Source of the DNA: Ichthyophis bannanicus
Taxonomy: Eukaryota > Chordata > Amphibia > Gymnophiona > Ichthyophiidae
DNA: 64,000 nucleotides
Assembly: GCA_033557465.1 (NCBI GenBank)
Contig: CM066044.1
Coordinates: 196,160,184-196,224,183 of the forward strand
Reading direction: 5' to 3'
Part shown: positions 1 to 10,893 of the stretch, piece after piece
Numbering within the stretch: position 1 is the stretch's first letter
How the letters are laid out: each line of letters opens with the position of its first letter
The notes under the pieces: model-generated
Seen by the model: the letters and a program-made list of their open reading frames with translations, nothing else
Databases searched by the model: none
Told to the model about the DNA's origin: nothing
Position numbers and translations under genes: made by a program

Positions 1-380
1 CATCGATGTCAACCTGTGACCCCACAGACAATGCTTTGGAAGCCGGAACGTCCCGCCGGGGTAATTTTGCCGGTGCGGAATCCTCGAGGACAAGCCTGGA
101 GGCATCTCGATGCTTAGAGGGAGATTTGCCCTTCGAGGACCGGCTAGATTTATGTTTGGTTACCCGAGATCCATGGGAGGAAGCAGCAGCCCTGGAAGAC
201 GTCGATGCCACTGAGGCTGCTCGGTTCTGCCGACCTCTTTTAGACATCATGGTACAGGACACACAATCCGTGATGGAATGGTCAGGACCCAAACATTTTA
301 GACACCAATCATGGGTGTCGGTGACAGAAATAGTACCGCCACATTTTGTGCATTTTGAACCCGGAAGCGGGCTTCTCCAT
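1..380 (-). pseudogene. DIRS Gag, N-terminal fragment, frameshifted
   Basis: The start codon at 378-380 opens with MEKPASGFK, the same N-terminus as Gag in copies 1 and 2. Shortly after it the cysteine region falls out of frame (CHKCGG is expected but the frame reads otherwise), which indicates a small indel. Further in, the Ser/Arg/Lys-rich stretch of family-A Gag is readable in another frame. Gag of DIRS elements is thought to be the nucleocapsid-like RNA-binding protein. This copy cannot encode a full Gag as it stands, and its C-terminal part lies outside the window. Confidence 0.7.
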
Positions 381-634
381 GAGGAGACGCGACACAGAAA
401 AATAAAGAAAAAAATAAAGAACTTCTTCTGTGGTGACAGGAACACGACCTGCTGGCTCCGCGGAAAAGAAGAACTGGAGAGAGGCGGTTGGGAAAGGCGG
501 GAAGGCAGCGCGCAGGCGCTGTGGGATGCTCCCAAAAGCTTTCTTATTGGACGCTGGGGAGCGTTCCCGTGCAGGCTCCGTCGGTACCGACGATACCCAT
601 ACGTGAAGACTCATTCCTGCTTGTTCCTGGAGAT
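1..634 (-). mobile_element. DIRS-type retrotransposon, family A, copy 0 (5' end only, runs off window)
   Basis: This is the 5' end of a minus-strand DIRS element: the start of gag, the leader and the terminal repeat. The terminal repeat holds the palindrome GTCGGTACCGAC near 588 and ends in GGAGAT at 634, the same terminus as copies 1 and 2. The sequence that follows directly (from 635) is the interior of a second DIRS element at its recombinase gene. The simplest reading is that copy 0 inserted into the YR gene of copy 1, so the missing 3' part of copy 1 should lie upstream of the window start. Boundaries come from comparison with copies 2 and 3 in this window. Confidence 0.85.
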
Positions 635-636
635 AA

Positions 637-2619
637 CCTTTTCCACTTGAAAGCATAAGAACGTCTTGTGGAAGGCTTTCTAGAAGCATAAAGGATATCC
701 TTTACTTGAGACAGGTTAAGATCATGAAGGTCTAGGCCCTCAGCAACCAGGCCCTGAGATGCAGAGAGTGGGGATCGGGATGCCACAACATCCCGTCCTC
801 CTGAGACAGGAGATCTGGAGCAGAGCCTAACTCCAGAGATGGAGCTTGAGAGAGATGTAGGAGCAGAGGGTACCACACCTGCCGTGGCCAATGTGGAGCT
901 ATGAGAATCATATGACCTCTGTCTCTCTGAAGCTTGAATACGGTTTTGGGAATTAGGGGAATGGGTGGAAAGGCATATAGGAAGTCCTGACCCCAATGGA
1001 GGAGGAAAGCATCCCTGGCCTGACAACCCTGAGCCGGAATTCTGTAACAAAATCAGGGAAGTTTAACATTCAATGGACTTGCAAAAATGTCTATGTCCGG
1101 AGCTCCCCAAATTTGAAAGAGACCACTCGTGAAGAGACCACTCGTGTGGAAGCAGAACTCGACTGAGTCTGTCTGCCCAGGAATTTTGAATGCCTGGCAG
1201 ATACACCGCAAGGAGATGAATCTGATGCTCTCTGGTGAGGGCCCATAGTCACATAGCTTCGTTGCACAGCGACAGAGAGCCTGTTCCTCCCTGCTTCTTC
1301 AGACAGAACATAGCTACTTGATTGTCCGTCTGAATTAGGACTGTCTTGTAGCTCAGTTGAGTGTGGAACACTCGAAGAGCAAGGAAGATTGCTCTGAGTT
1401 CCAAGAGATTGATGTGTAGATGGGTCACCTGTGGAGTCCAGGTGCCTTGGGTAGAGAGATCTTGCAGGTGAGCTCCCCAACCCACCTGTGAGGCATCTGT
1501 TGTCAGGGTGACCTGGGGTGGGGGCTGTTGAAAAGGGGACCCCACCAACAGGTTTTGGGTTGATTGCCACCATTGTAGGGACAAAATAAGGCGACTTGAG
1601 TTTGCTGTTTTGTCTGATAGGCAGCCTGATGCTTGAGTCCACTGAGTGGATAGAATCCATTGGGCTGCTCTCATATGGAGGTGAGCATAGGGAACCACAT
1701 GCACGGTAGATGCCATATGGCCTAGCAATTATAACATTTCCCGAGCAGTGAGATGAGTTTTTAACACTGCTTGGGAAGCTAACTGCACAATGCGAAGGCA
1801 GCGGGGCTGTGGAAGATAGGCCCTTGCTCTCCTGGTATCAAGCATAGCTCCTATAAACTCTAGAGACTGAGTGGGAGTTAGGTTGGATTTGGGGATGTTT
1901 AGGACCAGGCCAAAATACCGAAGTATACGTATTGTGCAAGATAGGGAAATTCTGGCCTCTGATTCTGATGGGGCTCGAATGAGCCAGTCATCTAAGTAGG
2001 GGAAGACGAATATTCCTAGAGTGCGAAGAAATGCTGCCACTACAGCCATGCATTTCATAAACACCCTTGGTGCTGAGGCCAGACCAAAAGGAAGAACCCT
2101 GTACTGGTAGTGCTTCCCCTGAAATAGAAACCGAAGGAATCTTTGGCGAGTTGGATGGATGAGAACATGGGTGTACGCATCCTTGAGATCTAGAGAACAA
2201 AGCCAATCCTGACTCTGAAGGTATGGCAGAAGAGTTCCTAGAGAAATCTTGAACTTCTCCTTGAACAGGAACTTGTTCAATTCTCTGAGGTCTAAAATGG
2301 GTCTGTGTCCTGTTTTCTTTGGAATAAGGAAATAGGGGGAGTAAAACTCTGTACCCTGTTGGGAAATGGGTACGTCTTCTATTGCCCCGTGGGCAAGAAG
2401 TAAATTGACCTCTTGACCTAACTGATTTTCGAGTGAAGTCTGAGAATTGAACCGCCTTACAACTGTAGGAGGGGGCATGTTGAAGAAATGAAGCTTGTAC
2501 CTCTCACTTACAAGGGAGAGAGTCCATTCCTCTGCTGTTATCTGCTCCCATCTGGGGGCAAAATGACAACCTTCCTGGAATGGTGGAGGGCTCTGGCCCG
2601 TTGAGGGCCAGGAAGGCAA
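637..2619 (-). pseudogene. DIRS RT-RNase H with start of tyrosine recombinase (copy 1)
   Basis: The reverse transcriptase part (2619 to 1729) is one open frame of 296 codons. It has the DIRS/Ty3-like blocks RPILDLRELNKF, CSLDLKDAYTHV, LPFGLASAPRVF and the catalytic YLDDWLI. After a stop near 1729 the RNase H part (LTTDAS, LLELRAI, TDNQVA) is read in shifted frames down to about 1100. The RT tail and the N-terminus of YR (SRKPSTRRSYAFKWKR, about 640-710) then overlap in different frames. No adenine-methyltransferase domain is recognisable. The palm residues are intact, but RNase H frameshifts and the split YR make the gene non-functional. Confidence 0.85.
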
Positions 2620-3160
2620 AGTTCTCTAGATGGGAGTCAAAGCCCCTGTGGAGGCCGAGTCTGTTGGGCCGGTTGAGGCTTAGCAGACTGTTTTTCTTTG
2701 TTTTGGTGGCCGCTGTCCCTTTCGGGCAGGCTGACCTGCAGAATGCCCCTGCTGGGTATAGGAGGGGTAAAACCTTTTCTTTTTAGAGAAGAATGGTTTC
2801 TTGTAGGATTTTCTCCTTGCAGGATCAGCTGTAGCCTTGGATAGTCTATCCAAAGTGGTGTTATCAGCATCCAGCTCATTAGCTTTCTCTTGCCAATTTT
2901 TTCCAAAGAGATTTTCGCCTGTGCAAGGGATACTCCCTAGGTTTGTCCTGTACCCAGAGTTCTAAGTCAGATGCCTGGAGCCAGGCAATCCTACGAGCAC
3001 CTATGGCAATGGCAGAGGTTCTGCTTATGCACTCAAAGCAGTCAAAAGCTGCACGATTGACCAACTTGGAAACATCTTGGGCATGTTTGACAAGTGTAAG
3101 ATAATCTTGCCTCTTATCAGGAAGGAGAGGGCTGATAAGCTCTAGATCTCCTGTAACCTC

Positions 3161-3359
3161 CACAAGCCCAAAACTGTTGGGATCCAAAATTCTGACTAAA
3201 TATTCCTATCAAATGGTATATAATACATGACCATAGCAGAAGGATCATCATTATTGGAACATATTGAATATGACGGGTACAATTTTCCTGAAATATGCAC
3301 AAATTAACCTGGCTGCAGAATGTGGATTAAAAATTTAAAGTAGGCCTTCAAAGGGTTAA
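3161..3359 (-). repeat. SINE-like insertion in DIRS gag
   Basis: Copies 1 and 2 align across gag except for this extra segment between the codons for EVTGDL and the downstream GMFL block. From 3196 to 3357 it is the reverse complement of the body of the tRNA-headed repeat at 10735-10893; shared landmarks are CCTATCAAATGGTATATAAT, TTGGAACATATTG and GACGGGTACAATTTTCC. The tRNA-like head is missing here, as expected for 5' truncation. About 35 bp at 3161-3195 have no match that I can see. Confidence 0.7.
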
Positions 3360-3854
3360 GGAACATTCCCATATATAAAATGTAGGAACTAATCCTGGCA
3401 GAAAGCATAGAGGCCTGGAAGGTTCGATGCCCAAAGGCATCAAGAATCCTACATAAACGTCCTGGCGGATTAGATGCATATCTTTTTGCACTCTTGATCC
3501 TTCTCATAGCTGATTCCACTACCATGGAGTGGTGTGGTAACTGGGTTTTTTGAAATCCAGGACAAGGAGATACTCGATACATAGTATCAAGCCTACGAGA
3601 ATGAGGAAAGGTGTTAGGAGCCGTTTCCCACATTCTTAGCATGAGATCATGCTAGATCTCATGAACAGGCAAAGTAGCTGCCTCCTTGGGAGCTTTAGGA
3701 TATTGTAAAATCTCCAATTCCCTTGCTCTGGGCTCTGTTTCAGGAGCCACTGTGATGGAAAGACCTCTAGCCACCTCCCGGATGAAATCCTGAAAGGATA
3801 TATCCTCTGGAGGAGACATCCTACGTTTGGGAGAGGAAGGCTCCTCAGAGAAGT

Positions 3855-4215
3855 ACTCCGGTACCGACAGAGCTGTCAGAATCCTCAGACTCCTCGGAGG
3901 ATTCAAAGTATCTCCTGTCCGGGTGCTCTTGCAAAGCACGATACCGGTACTGATTGAAGTCGGTACCGGAGGGGTCCGGTACTGGCCTGTCGATACTGGA
4001 GGGAAGAGCATGACTCCAGCATGCGTCGGTAACACAGTTGCCGATGTCGATGCTGTCGGTACCGGTATCGGTGCCTGAACCGGTGTCGATACCGGTTGAA
4101 GTGTCTGAAGCGGTCCCGAAGGCACTGAAGCCGCAAGGAGAGCCGTCAGACTGCACTCAATAGCCAAGAACCTCTGGTCTATTGACGCTGCCGATGCCTG
4201 GGTATCGGTACCGGA
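3855..4215. repeat. GGTACCG / GATACCGG word array inside gag (copy 1)
   Basis: This 360-bp stretch repeats short palindrome-like words (CGGTACCG, GATACCGG, GGTATCGG), for example near 3859, 3940, 3958, 4060 and 4090. The same word is the core of the element's terminal repeat. The corresponding Gag protein is a low-complexity Val/Pro/Thr/Gly/Asp region. It is not a regular tandem repeat; spacing varies. Confidence 0.7.
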
Positions 4216-5205
4216 CAAACCAGCCAGTACCCCAGAGCATGGCACCAGTAGTTCTGCCGAGGTTGAGGCCTCGAGAATGTCCTGGAGCCCCGATAGTGCT
4301 TTGGAAGCTGAAGCCTCTCGCCGGGGCAATTTTGCCGGTACAAGTCCCTCAAGGGCAACGCCAGAGGCATCTCGATGCTTAGGAGATCTACCCTTTGAGG
4401 ACCGGCCAGATTTATGTTTGGTTACCTGAGATCCATGGGAGGAAGATGAAGCCCTGGAAGACGTCGATGCCATGGAGGCTGCATCGGAGGGAAAAAGGGT
4501 GCTAAGCTTAGCAGCTCGGTTTTGCCGGCCCCTCTTCGACATCATCCCACAGGCAACACACTCCGAGATGGAGTGGTCAGGACCTAAACATTTAAGGCAC
4601 CACTTGAGAGTGTCGGTGACAGAGATGGTACCACCACACTTGGAATACTTTTTAAAACCCGAGGCGGGTTTTTCCATTCTGAAGGAAAATTTGGGCCTAG
4701 TGCCCAAAATGGCACATGGCACCCGACAGAAAAAAAAGACTGGAAAGTCCAGAAAAAAAAAAAACCACAATTTTTTTTTTAAGAAAGAACCAACCAGCGG
4801 TACCGGTATAGCATCGAGGAAGGCAGACGCGACCACAAAAAAGAATGAAAAAGATGGGATAATTTCTGTGGTGACAGGAAAAACGACCTGCTGGCTCCGC
4901 GGAAAACAAAGAACTGGAGAGAGGCAGTTGGGAAAGGCGAGACGGCAGCACGCAGGCGCTGTGGGATGCTCCCAAACGCTTTCTAATTGGACGCTGGGGA
5001 GCGTTCCCGCGCAGGCTCCGTCAGTACCAACGATACCCATATGTGAAGACTACATTCCTGCTTGTTCCTGGAGATAAAAAGGCTACTAAAAAGAGAGAAA
5101 GGAACGCCAAAAACAAGATAGGACAGAAAAAAGGACAGGGCACCCAAAGAAGATAGAAAATAGCAGGAGAGGAGGGGCGGGTTATACATATAAGCCTAGG
5201 GAGAG

Positions 5206-5335
5206 TTGGACCTGTGTCTTTTGGGGAAACTGCTAGGTACGTATGACCGAGATTGGCCACTGTTGGAAACAGGACACTAAGCTTGATGGACCTTGGTCTG
5301 ACCCAGTATGGCATACCTTATGTTCTTATGAGGAG
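5206..5335 (+). repeat. CR1 LINE 3' tail
   Basis: The block begins GGACCTGTGTCTTTTGGGGA and ends GACCCAGTATGGCATACC followed by TTATGTTCTTATG. It matches the 3' end of the longer CR1 fragment at 14407-15140 and the tail at 32905-33016. The terminal short repeat (TTCTTATG type) is the usual CR1 end. It carries no coding sequence, and the 5' part is truncated. Confidence 0.85.
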
Positions 5336-5825
5336 TTAAGCAGTATTAGTCCGAGTAGGGGGAAGGGCAGGTGTTGGTGGAAGATCAAAGGCGATGCCAA
5401 AGAAGTGAGTCTTCAGCATCGCCTTGAACCTGGGAAGGATTGCTCTGCTCGAAGGCCAGATGGTAGGGAGTTCTAGAGTGCCGGACCGAGAAAGATGAAT
5501 GCAGTGTGGCATGTGAGTTCCAAATGTGCACAAGCTGGGGAGGGAAGAGATAGATGGTTGTTGTGAATAGAGCAGAGTGCACGGGGGAGGTACAGATGTA
5601 GTAGATCAGCCTTATATTGTGGAGTACTGGTATGTAACACACGATGTACAATGATTAGAACTTTGTACTGGAATCGGTATTGGAGAGGGAGCCAGTGTAG
5701 GTTGAAAAGAAGGGGAGTCACATGATCAGTACAAGGTATGGGTGATAAGTCGGGCAGCCGTGTTCTGTAGTAACTGTAAACAGTGCAATTGGTAACAAGG
5801 AACTCCAGTCCCATTCGGTTGCTAG
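5336..5825 (-). pseudogene. L2-type LINE ORF2 C-terminal fragment
   Basis: On the minus strand the translation (about 5830 to 5473) reads DHVTPLLFNLHWLPLQYRFQ followed by a helix with YKVLIIVHRVLH. This is the typical C-terminal segment after the reverse transcriptase in L2/CR1-clade LINEs; compare DHITPILKDLHWLPIYSRL in the L2 copy at 18185-20522. A further frame supplies the distal end. The fragment is 5'-truncated and abuts DIRS copy 4 near 5825. Confidence 0.75.
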
Positions 5826-8040
5826 AGGGCAAACCAGGGGCTTCGATAAGAGCAGGCTCTGAAGGAAACGAGCCACCAACGGTTGGACCGAGAGGGGCTT
5901 ACCATCCACCAGATGGTGGTGCACCGCCATGGCACTAAGGGTACACTCAGATGGAGTTAGACTTTAGCCCGGACTGAGAGAGGTGGAGAAGGTACTGTAA
6001 CAGAGTTACCGGGCAGGAGAAATGATCAGCCCCGTGTTCGGTGCACCAAACAGAGAACCTGCGCCATTTGAGGGAGTAAGCCTTTTAGGTAGAGGCCTTG
6101 GGAGAGGCCAGCAGAATGTCCTCCACCTCAACCGGAAGATTGAAAGGGGACAGAGTCACCCTCTCAGCAGCCATGCTGCCAGGTTGGGGTGCAGAAGAGA
6201 GCCCCCTTCTTGAGATAGGAGTCCTGGGGTGGTCCCCCAGGGGATGGGGGCCTCCACAGTCAACTGTAGAAGCAGTGGGAACCACGGTTGCCTGGGCCAC
6301 TGAGGAGCTATCAGGATGAGTGAGACCCTGTCGCAGATGGTCCTGAACAAGGTCTTGGCGATCAGTGGCGTCAGAGGGAAGGCGTACATGAGGCCTTCCG
6401 ACTATGAGACTGGGAACGAGTCCACTGCCACCCTGGAGGGGTGGGCCTGCTGGAAGCAGAAGTGGGGCAACTGAAAGTTGTCCAGGCTGGTGAACAGGTG
6501 CATCACGGGTTCCCCCCGAGCCGGAAAAACCAACTGGCTACCCTGAGGTCCAGCTGCCACTCATGCGGCTAGAGGACTCTGCCGAGTTTCTCAGCCAGCA
6601 GGTTGTCCTGGCCTGGCAGGTACACTGCCCGCAGGAGGATACCCTGTTGGATTGCGTGTGAGTAGAGGACCAGTGCCGCCTGACAAAGGATACGAGACCC
6701 CATGCCCACCTGTTTGTTCACATAGAACACCACCACCTGGCTGTCTGGACCAGCACCAGCTGGTGACAAGGTGGTGACAGAAGACCTTCAGGGCTAGGTG
6801 TATGGCTTGGAGCTCCAGAAGGTTGATCTGTTGGGTGCTCTCGTCCGGTGACCAATTGCAGAGATCTCCACAGTGGGCTCCAGAGCCGAGCAGGGAGGTG
6901 TCCAAGGTGAGGACCCTCGAGAGGCTTGGTGCCTGAAAAGGCATGCCTGCCTCGAGATGCTGAGGTGACTGCCACCAGGCCAGGGAGTCTGCCATTTGGC
7001 AGGTCACAGAAACTTTCTCGGAGGCGACCCATGGCCTCAGACCACTGGTGCCAGAGACACCACTGCGCTGCCCTCATGTGGAGGAAAGCATCTGGGGTGA
7101 CATGGACTGTGGAGACCATGTGTCCGAGGAGGCGCAGGAGAAGCCGGGCAGGCACCAAGGGATGGTACTGTATGTCCCAAGCCAGAGACCTGAGACAATC
7201 GGCTCGGTCCCTGGGCAAGAAAACCTTTGACTGGAGAGTGTCTATCTTTGCCCCAATGAGCTCCAGACACTGTCGGGAGGAGGTGAGACTTGGGGTAGTT
7301 TATGACAAAGCCCAAAAAGTGTTGCAGAAACTGGATGGTGCATGCGATGGCCTGCTGCACCTCGGAGACTGTGCCTCCCTTTATGAGCCAGTCGTTCAGG
7401 TAGGGAAAGACGAAGACCCCCTGGAGCAAGAGGAAGGTGGCCATGACTGCCAGGCATTTTGCGAAGACCTTTGGGGCCGAGGCTAGGCCGAAGGGAAGCA
7501 CCCTGTATTGAAAGTGCCTGCCCCCCCACTACGAACCACAGGTACTGCCAGTGGTTGGGGTGAATGAGAATGTGGGTATAAGCATCTTTGAAGTCTAAGG
7601 AGCATAGTCAGTCTCACTGCTGAAGGTATGGAAGCAATGCTCCAAGGGAGAGCATCTTAAATTTCTCCCTCACCAGGAATTTGTTGAGGTTGCACAGGTC
7701 AAGGATGGGCCTTAGGCCTCCTGTCTTCTTTGGTACAAAGAAGTACCTGGAGTAGAATCCCTTGCCCTTGAGGTGTTGGGGCACTGGTTCCACCGCTTTG
7801 TCCTCAAGAAGACCTGCAAACTCCTACAAGTGGTGGTCCTGGTGGAGGGTAGACCTGAGGGGCTCTCCCGGGAAATAAGGGGGAGATGTCTGAGTCAGGT
7901 GGAGGAGATAACCTTCCCTGACTATCCTTAGTGCCCAGGAATCGGTGGTGATGGTCACCCACTTCTGGGCATAGAGGGCCAGACGTCCCCCTGATCTCCT
8001 TGGGGTAGAGAGGCTATGTTCAAGGATTCAAAAACTGCCC
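5826..8040 (-). pseudogene. DIRS RT-RNase H and YR start (copy 4)
   Basis: RT pieces occur in several frames between about 8000 and 7037. The clearest is LPFGLASAPKVFAKCLAVM followed by YLNDWLI, where the catalytic YxDD is changed to YLND. RNase H and connection pieces (LLGHMVSTVHV, NLLELQAIHLALK) follow between 7218 and 6591. YR N-terminal traces reach about 5830. Several frameshifts and the Asp-to-Asn change in the active site make this copy non-functional. Confidence 0.75.
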
Positions 8041-9920
8041 CCTGGCTGGGCTGGAGCCGGTGCCTGTGGTTTTGGAGCCTTCTGCTTACATGGGCCATGC
8101 CCATGTCCCTTAGCCTGCTGATCCTATTGGGGAGCTGAAGAGGCCTGATAAGGTGGGTAGCTTCTGTAAGCAGCTTCCTTCATCGGACAGAAGGGATTTT
8201 TACCCAAGCCCTTCCATCGGGGAGGGGCAGTGATGTTTTTAGAGAGCCTGGTCCTCGTCATGAACTCTGTCTCCAACTCAGCAACCTTGTCGGTCATAGC
8301 TTTGCCAAAGAGGTTCTCTCCTTGGTAAGGGACATTGACCAATTTATCCTGAACCCACTGCTCGAGGTCGGATGACTGTAGCCAAGCTTGGCGGTGTGCA
8401 CCAAATGCCTGCCACGGCTACCCAGACCGCTGACTCGAACACATCAGAAGCCACTCGAGACATGAATTTGGAGCACTTACGGACTGCCTTGGCCAGGGTT
8501 CTTGAACCGACCACCTGAGAATCCGGTGCGTTCCTTCGCCAGGTCTCAGGTACATGCCCATATACAGCTGGTAGGCCTGGGTTCAGTAGATGAGCATCAA
8601 GCCCTGGTAGCACTTTCTGCTGAGGGTGTCCAATTTGCAGGCCTCCCTGCCAGGGGGCACCAAGGAGTGTGTCTTCTGGCTTTTCAACCAACACACTGCC
8701 AACTCTACCACCATGGAGTTATACGGCAGCTGTGACTTTTGGAAGCCCGGGCTGCGGCGGACTCGATACATTGAGTCGAGCTGTTTGCTCACCACCAGCA
8801 TAGAGGCCGATGTTTCCCACATTCGGAGCATCAGCCATTCCAAGATGGGAGGGTTGGGTACCGTGAGTGATTCCCATGGAGGGGCCTTGTACTGGAGGAT
8901 TTTTAACTCATCCGCCTGAGGGTCCCTAGACAAGTCTTTGATAAAATCCAGGAAGCCCATGTCCTTGGGCGTGGACCGCCACCGAGGCTCCGAGACGGGA
9001 GAGTCAGAAGGGGACATCGCGGTGGTGACAAGTATCAGGGGACTCCTCGTCCTTAGTCTCCCACTTGGAGTAGTCCGTCAAGGAATCATAGGAGAGCTGC
9101 TCCGCGGGCCTCAGGGCCCCCGATGCCCCACAGACGGTGCCTGGCAAACTTACCGGGGATGACAGTGATCCTGTTGAGCGGGACTCAGAGCGTGACCTTG
9201 GCTGAGTGACTCGAGGCTGAAGGACCTTGAGAATCGGCTCGGCCTCTGGGGACGTCTTGGACTGGTCGTGCTGGACAAAAGCGCCTGCTGCTGGTTCATG
9301 AAGGCAGACAAACTGTGCTCCAGGGTCGCCATTCTGGACTCCAGACCAGAAGGCTCTGCAACCTTCGGCGGAGGCACTGAGGGACTCGGGCCCAGACTGC
9401 CTCTCCCCCGAAGGAGAATCCTCAACGAGAATGGTGGCTGGGGACCGAGGCCGGTCCACAGTCTGATCCTTCTGGGGGACCTTCACAGGCCACTCCTTCT
9501 GACACCTCGGACGAACATCTTGGACTGCGGAACTGGGCCTGGGGAACCCCTGGCTGGTCGGAACTATCCAAGGACGCCACCTTCGAGGGTTTCTTCTTTC
9601 TGCTTTCCCTCGAGGGAGACCCCCTTTCTGAGGACCCACGACAGAGCTTGGGTTCGGAGGGCTCCGGCCGAGATTTCAGGGCCTCAGAAGAGGTCATGGC
9701 CTTCAGAGGCATCGAGGACTCAGGGGAAGGAGGGGGGGGGGGACAACTTATCGTGCTGCTGCTGACGGCTCTTGAGGGCCTTGCTGGACATCCTCTTACA
9801 GAGGCTTCAGGCTGCCGGGTCATGGTCTGGCCCAAGGCAGCGGAAGCAGCAGTTGTGTGTGTCGGTCAAAGACATGATTTTAGAGCACCGATCACACTTC
9901 TTAAAGCCACTGATAGCCAT
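8041..9920 (-). pseudogene. DIRS Gag (copy 4)
   Basis: The start at 9920 gives MAISGFKKCDRCSKIMSLTD. It is followed by CFRCLGPDH, a knuckle that has lost its last Cys (DPAA follows the His region in this frame). A Ser/Pro/Arg-rich middle and the conserved C-terminal block (ILEWLMLRMWE, NSMVVELAV, GREACKLD) are found in successive frames. The C-terminal end around 8124-8342 reads YQGENLFGKAM. At least three frame changes are needed, so this is a relic. Confidence 0.7.
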
Positions 9921-10627
9921 GGGGGAAAAAAGTACCCCTGCGAGGTTGAAGACTCTCCAGGCTGCCAGCGGGAGAAAAAAGGCACGAAAACGCCAGAAAA
10001 AGAAAACAAAATCTACAAAAATAAACCAAAACTGACGCCGAGGCACTGCGATCGGTAGGCAGGAAGAGTACCGGTGCAACACCAGAGGAGAGTATGAAAC
10101 TCGGAGAGAGAAAAATCAACTTTTTCCAGGTGCAAGCCAGATGTCTGAAGGGCTCCGCGGAAAAAAAGGAGACTGAGCAAGATGGCACCATTGGGCAGGA
10201 AGGGGACCACGCATGTGTGTTGGCATCTCCCAAAGGCTTTTTTTGAAAGCTGGGGGGGATGCTTCCACGAGGGCTCCATCGGTGCCAACATCACCCATAT
10301 GTGAGGACTGACTTCCTGCTTGTTCCAGAGAAAGGATACTATCCCAAGTCAATCAACCAACCAACCACATCTTATAATTTTCTCCTGATCAACAATTTAA
10401 AGCACCAATTGCTTCCTCTAAACTGTACAACTTAGGGGTATGTTTACTAAACTGCGTTAGTGCAATTCGCGTTAGGAGCCGCATTAGTGGAAGGAAAGCC
10501 AAAAAAGGACATGGGCGGGACATCGTAACCGATAACGCGCGTTATTACGTGCCGCGCAGCAACGATCGCTACAGCACGCGCCACTGCGCGCATGCCTAAG
10601 ACAGCGTGCAGACACCCAAAGACAGAA

Positions 10628-10893
10628 ACAGAGCTGTAGCACAATGGTTACTACACAGACTGATGGTACAAGAGTCATGGGTTCGATTCCCCAGTGTGCC
10701 TAATGAAAAAGGCTGGCTGAGGCAACCTGTGTAACCCTTTGAAAGCCGACTATAATATTTTAATCCACAGTCTGCAGGTGGGTTACAGTTTGCATATGTC
10801 TGGAAAATTGTACCCGTCTTATGCAATATGTTCCAATAGTGAAGTTCTCTCTGACATGGTCATGTATTATATACCATTTGATAGGAATATTTA
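10628..10893 (+). repeat. tRNA-derived SINE-like module
   Basis: An RNA polymerase III type promoter is readable: A box TAGCACAATGG at 10637-10647 and a canonical B box GGTTCGATTCC at 10680-10690, with tRNA-like spacing. The following body (to about 10893) recurs in inverted orientation in DIRS gag at 3196-3357, so it is a dispersed repeat rather than unique sequence. It is not an intact tRNA gene: the acceptor stem does not close and no downstream T-run terminator follows the tRNA part. Confidence 0.65.

Larger units (their letters stand above)
2637..4677 (-). pseudogene. DIRS Gag with CCHC knuckle (copy 1)
   Basis: Gag starts at 4677 (MEKPASGFKK). It carries one CxxC-type pair followed by a classical knuckle CLKCLGPDHSISEC (C-x2-C-x4-H-x4-C). 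A long Ser/Thr/Pro-rich low-complexity middle follows, then a conserved C-terminal block (MLRMWE, SMVVESAMRRIKS, ASDLELWVQD). The frame is open from the start codon to a TAG at about 3651-3653, where copy 2 reads TTG, so a single transversion ended it. Downstream the SINE-like insertion and at least one frameshift break the rest. The middle part is unusually rich in GGTACCG words. Confidence 0.8.
635..5075 (-). mobile_element. DIRS-type retrotransposon, family A, copy 1 (interrupted by copy 0)
   Basis: Reading down the minus strand from the terminus GGAGAT at 5075, the order is terminal repeat, leader, gag, RT-RNase H and the beginning of the recombinase. Copy 0 then cuts the element at 634/635. 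The element carries a SINE-like insertion inside gag (3161-3359). Its left continuation (YR C-terminus, internal complementary region, second terminal repeat) is expected beyond position 1. The element sits beside a CR1 tail and an L2 fragment, so it entered repeat-rich intronic DNA. Overall decay is moderate: the RT is open, while gag has one nonsense codon plus frameshifts. Confidence 0.85.
5826..10332 (-). mobile_element. DIRS-type retrotransposon, family B-like, copy 4 (3' part missing)
   Basis: The order on the minus strand is terminal repeat ending near 10332 (GAGAA), gag, RT-RNase H and the beginning of YR. The YR C-terminus, internal complementary region and distal repeat are missing at the junction near 5825. 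Layout and wording follow the GC-rich family-B element at 49908-55684, but the copy is more decayed: its repeat core reads ATCGGTGCCAACAT instead of GTCGGCGCCGAC. The leader keeps the AAGATGGCACC motif near 10182. Confidence 0.8.

Noticed and set aside
10637..10700. Functional tRNA gene
   Set aside because: A and B boxes are good, but the acceptor stem does not form and the sequence continues into a dispersed repeat.
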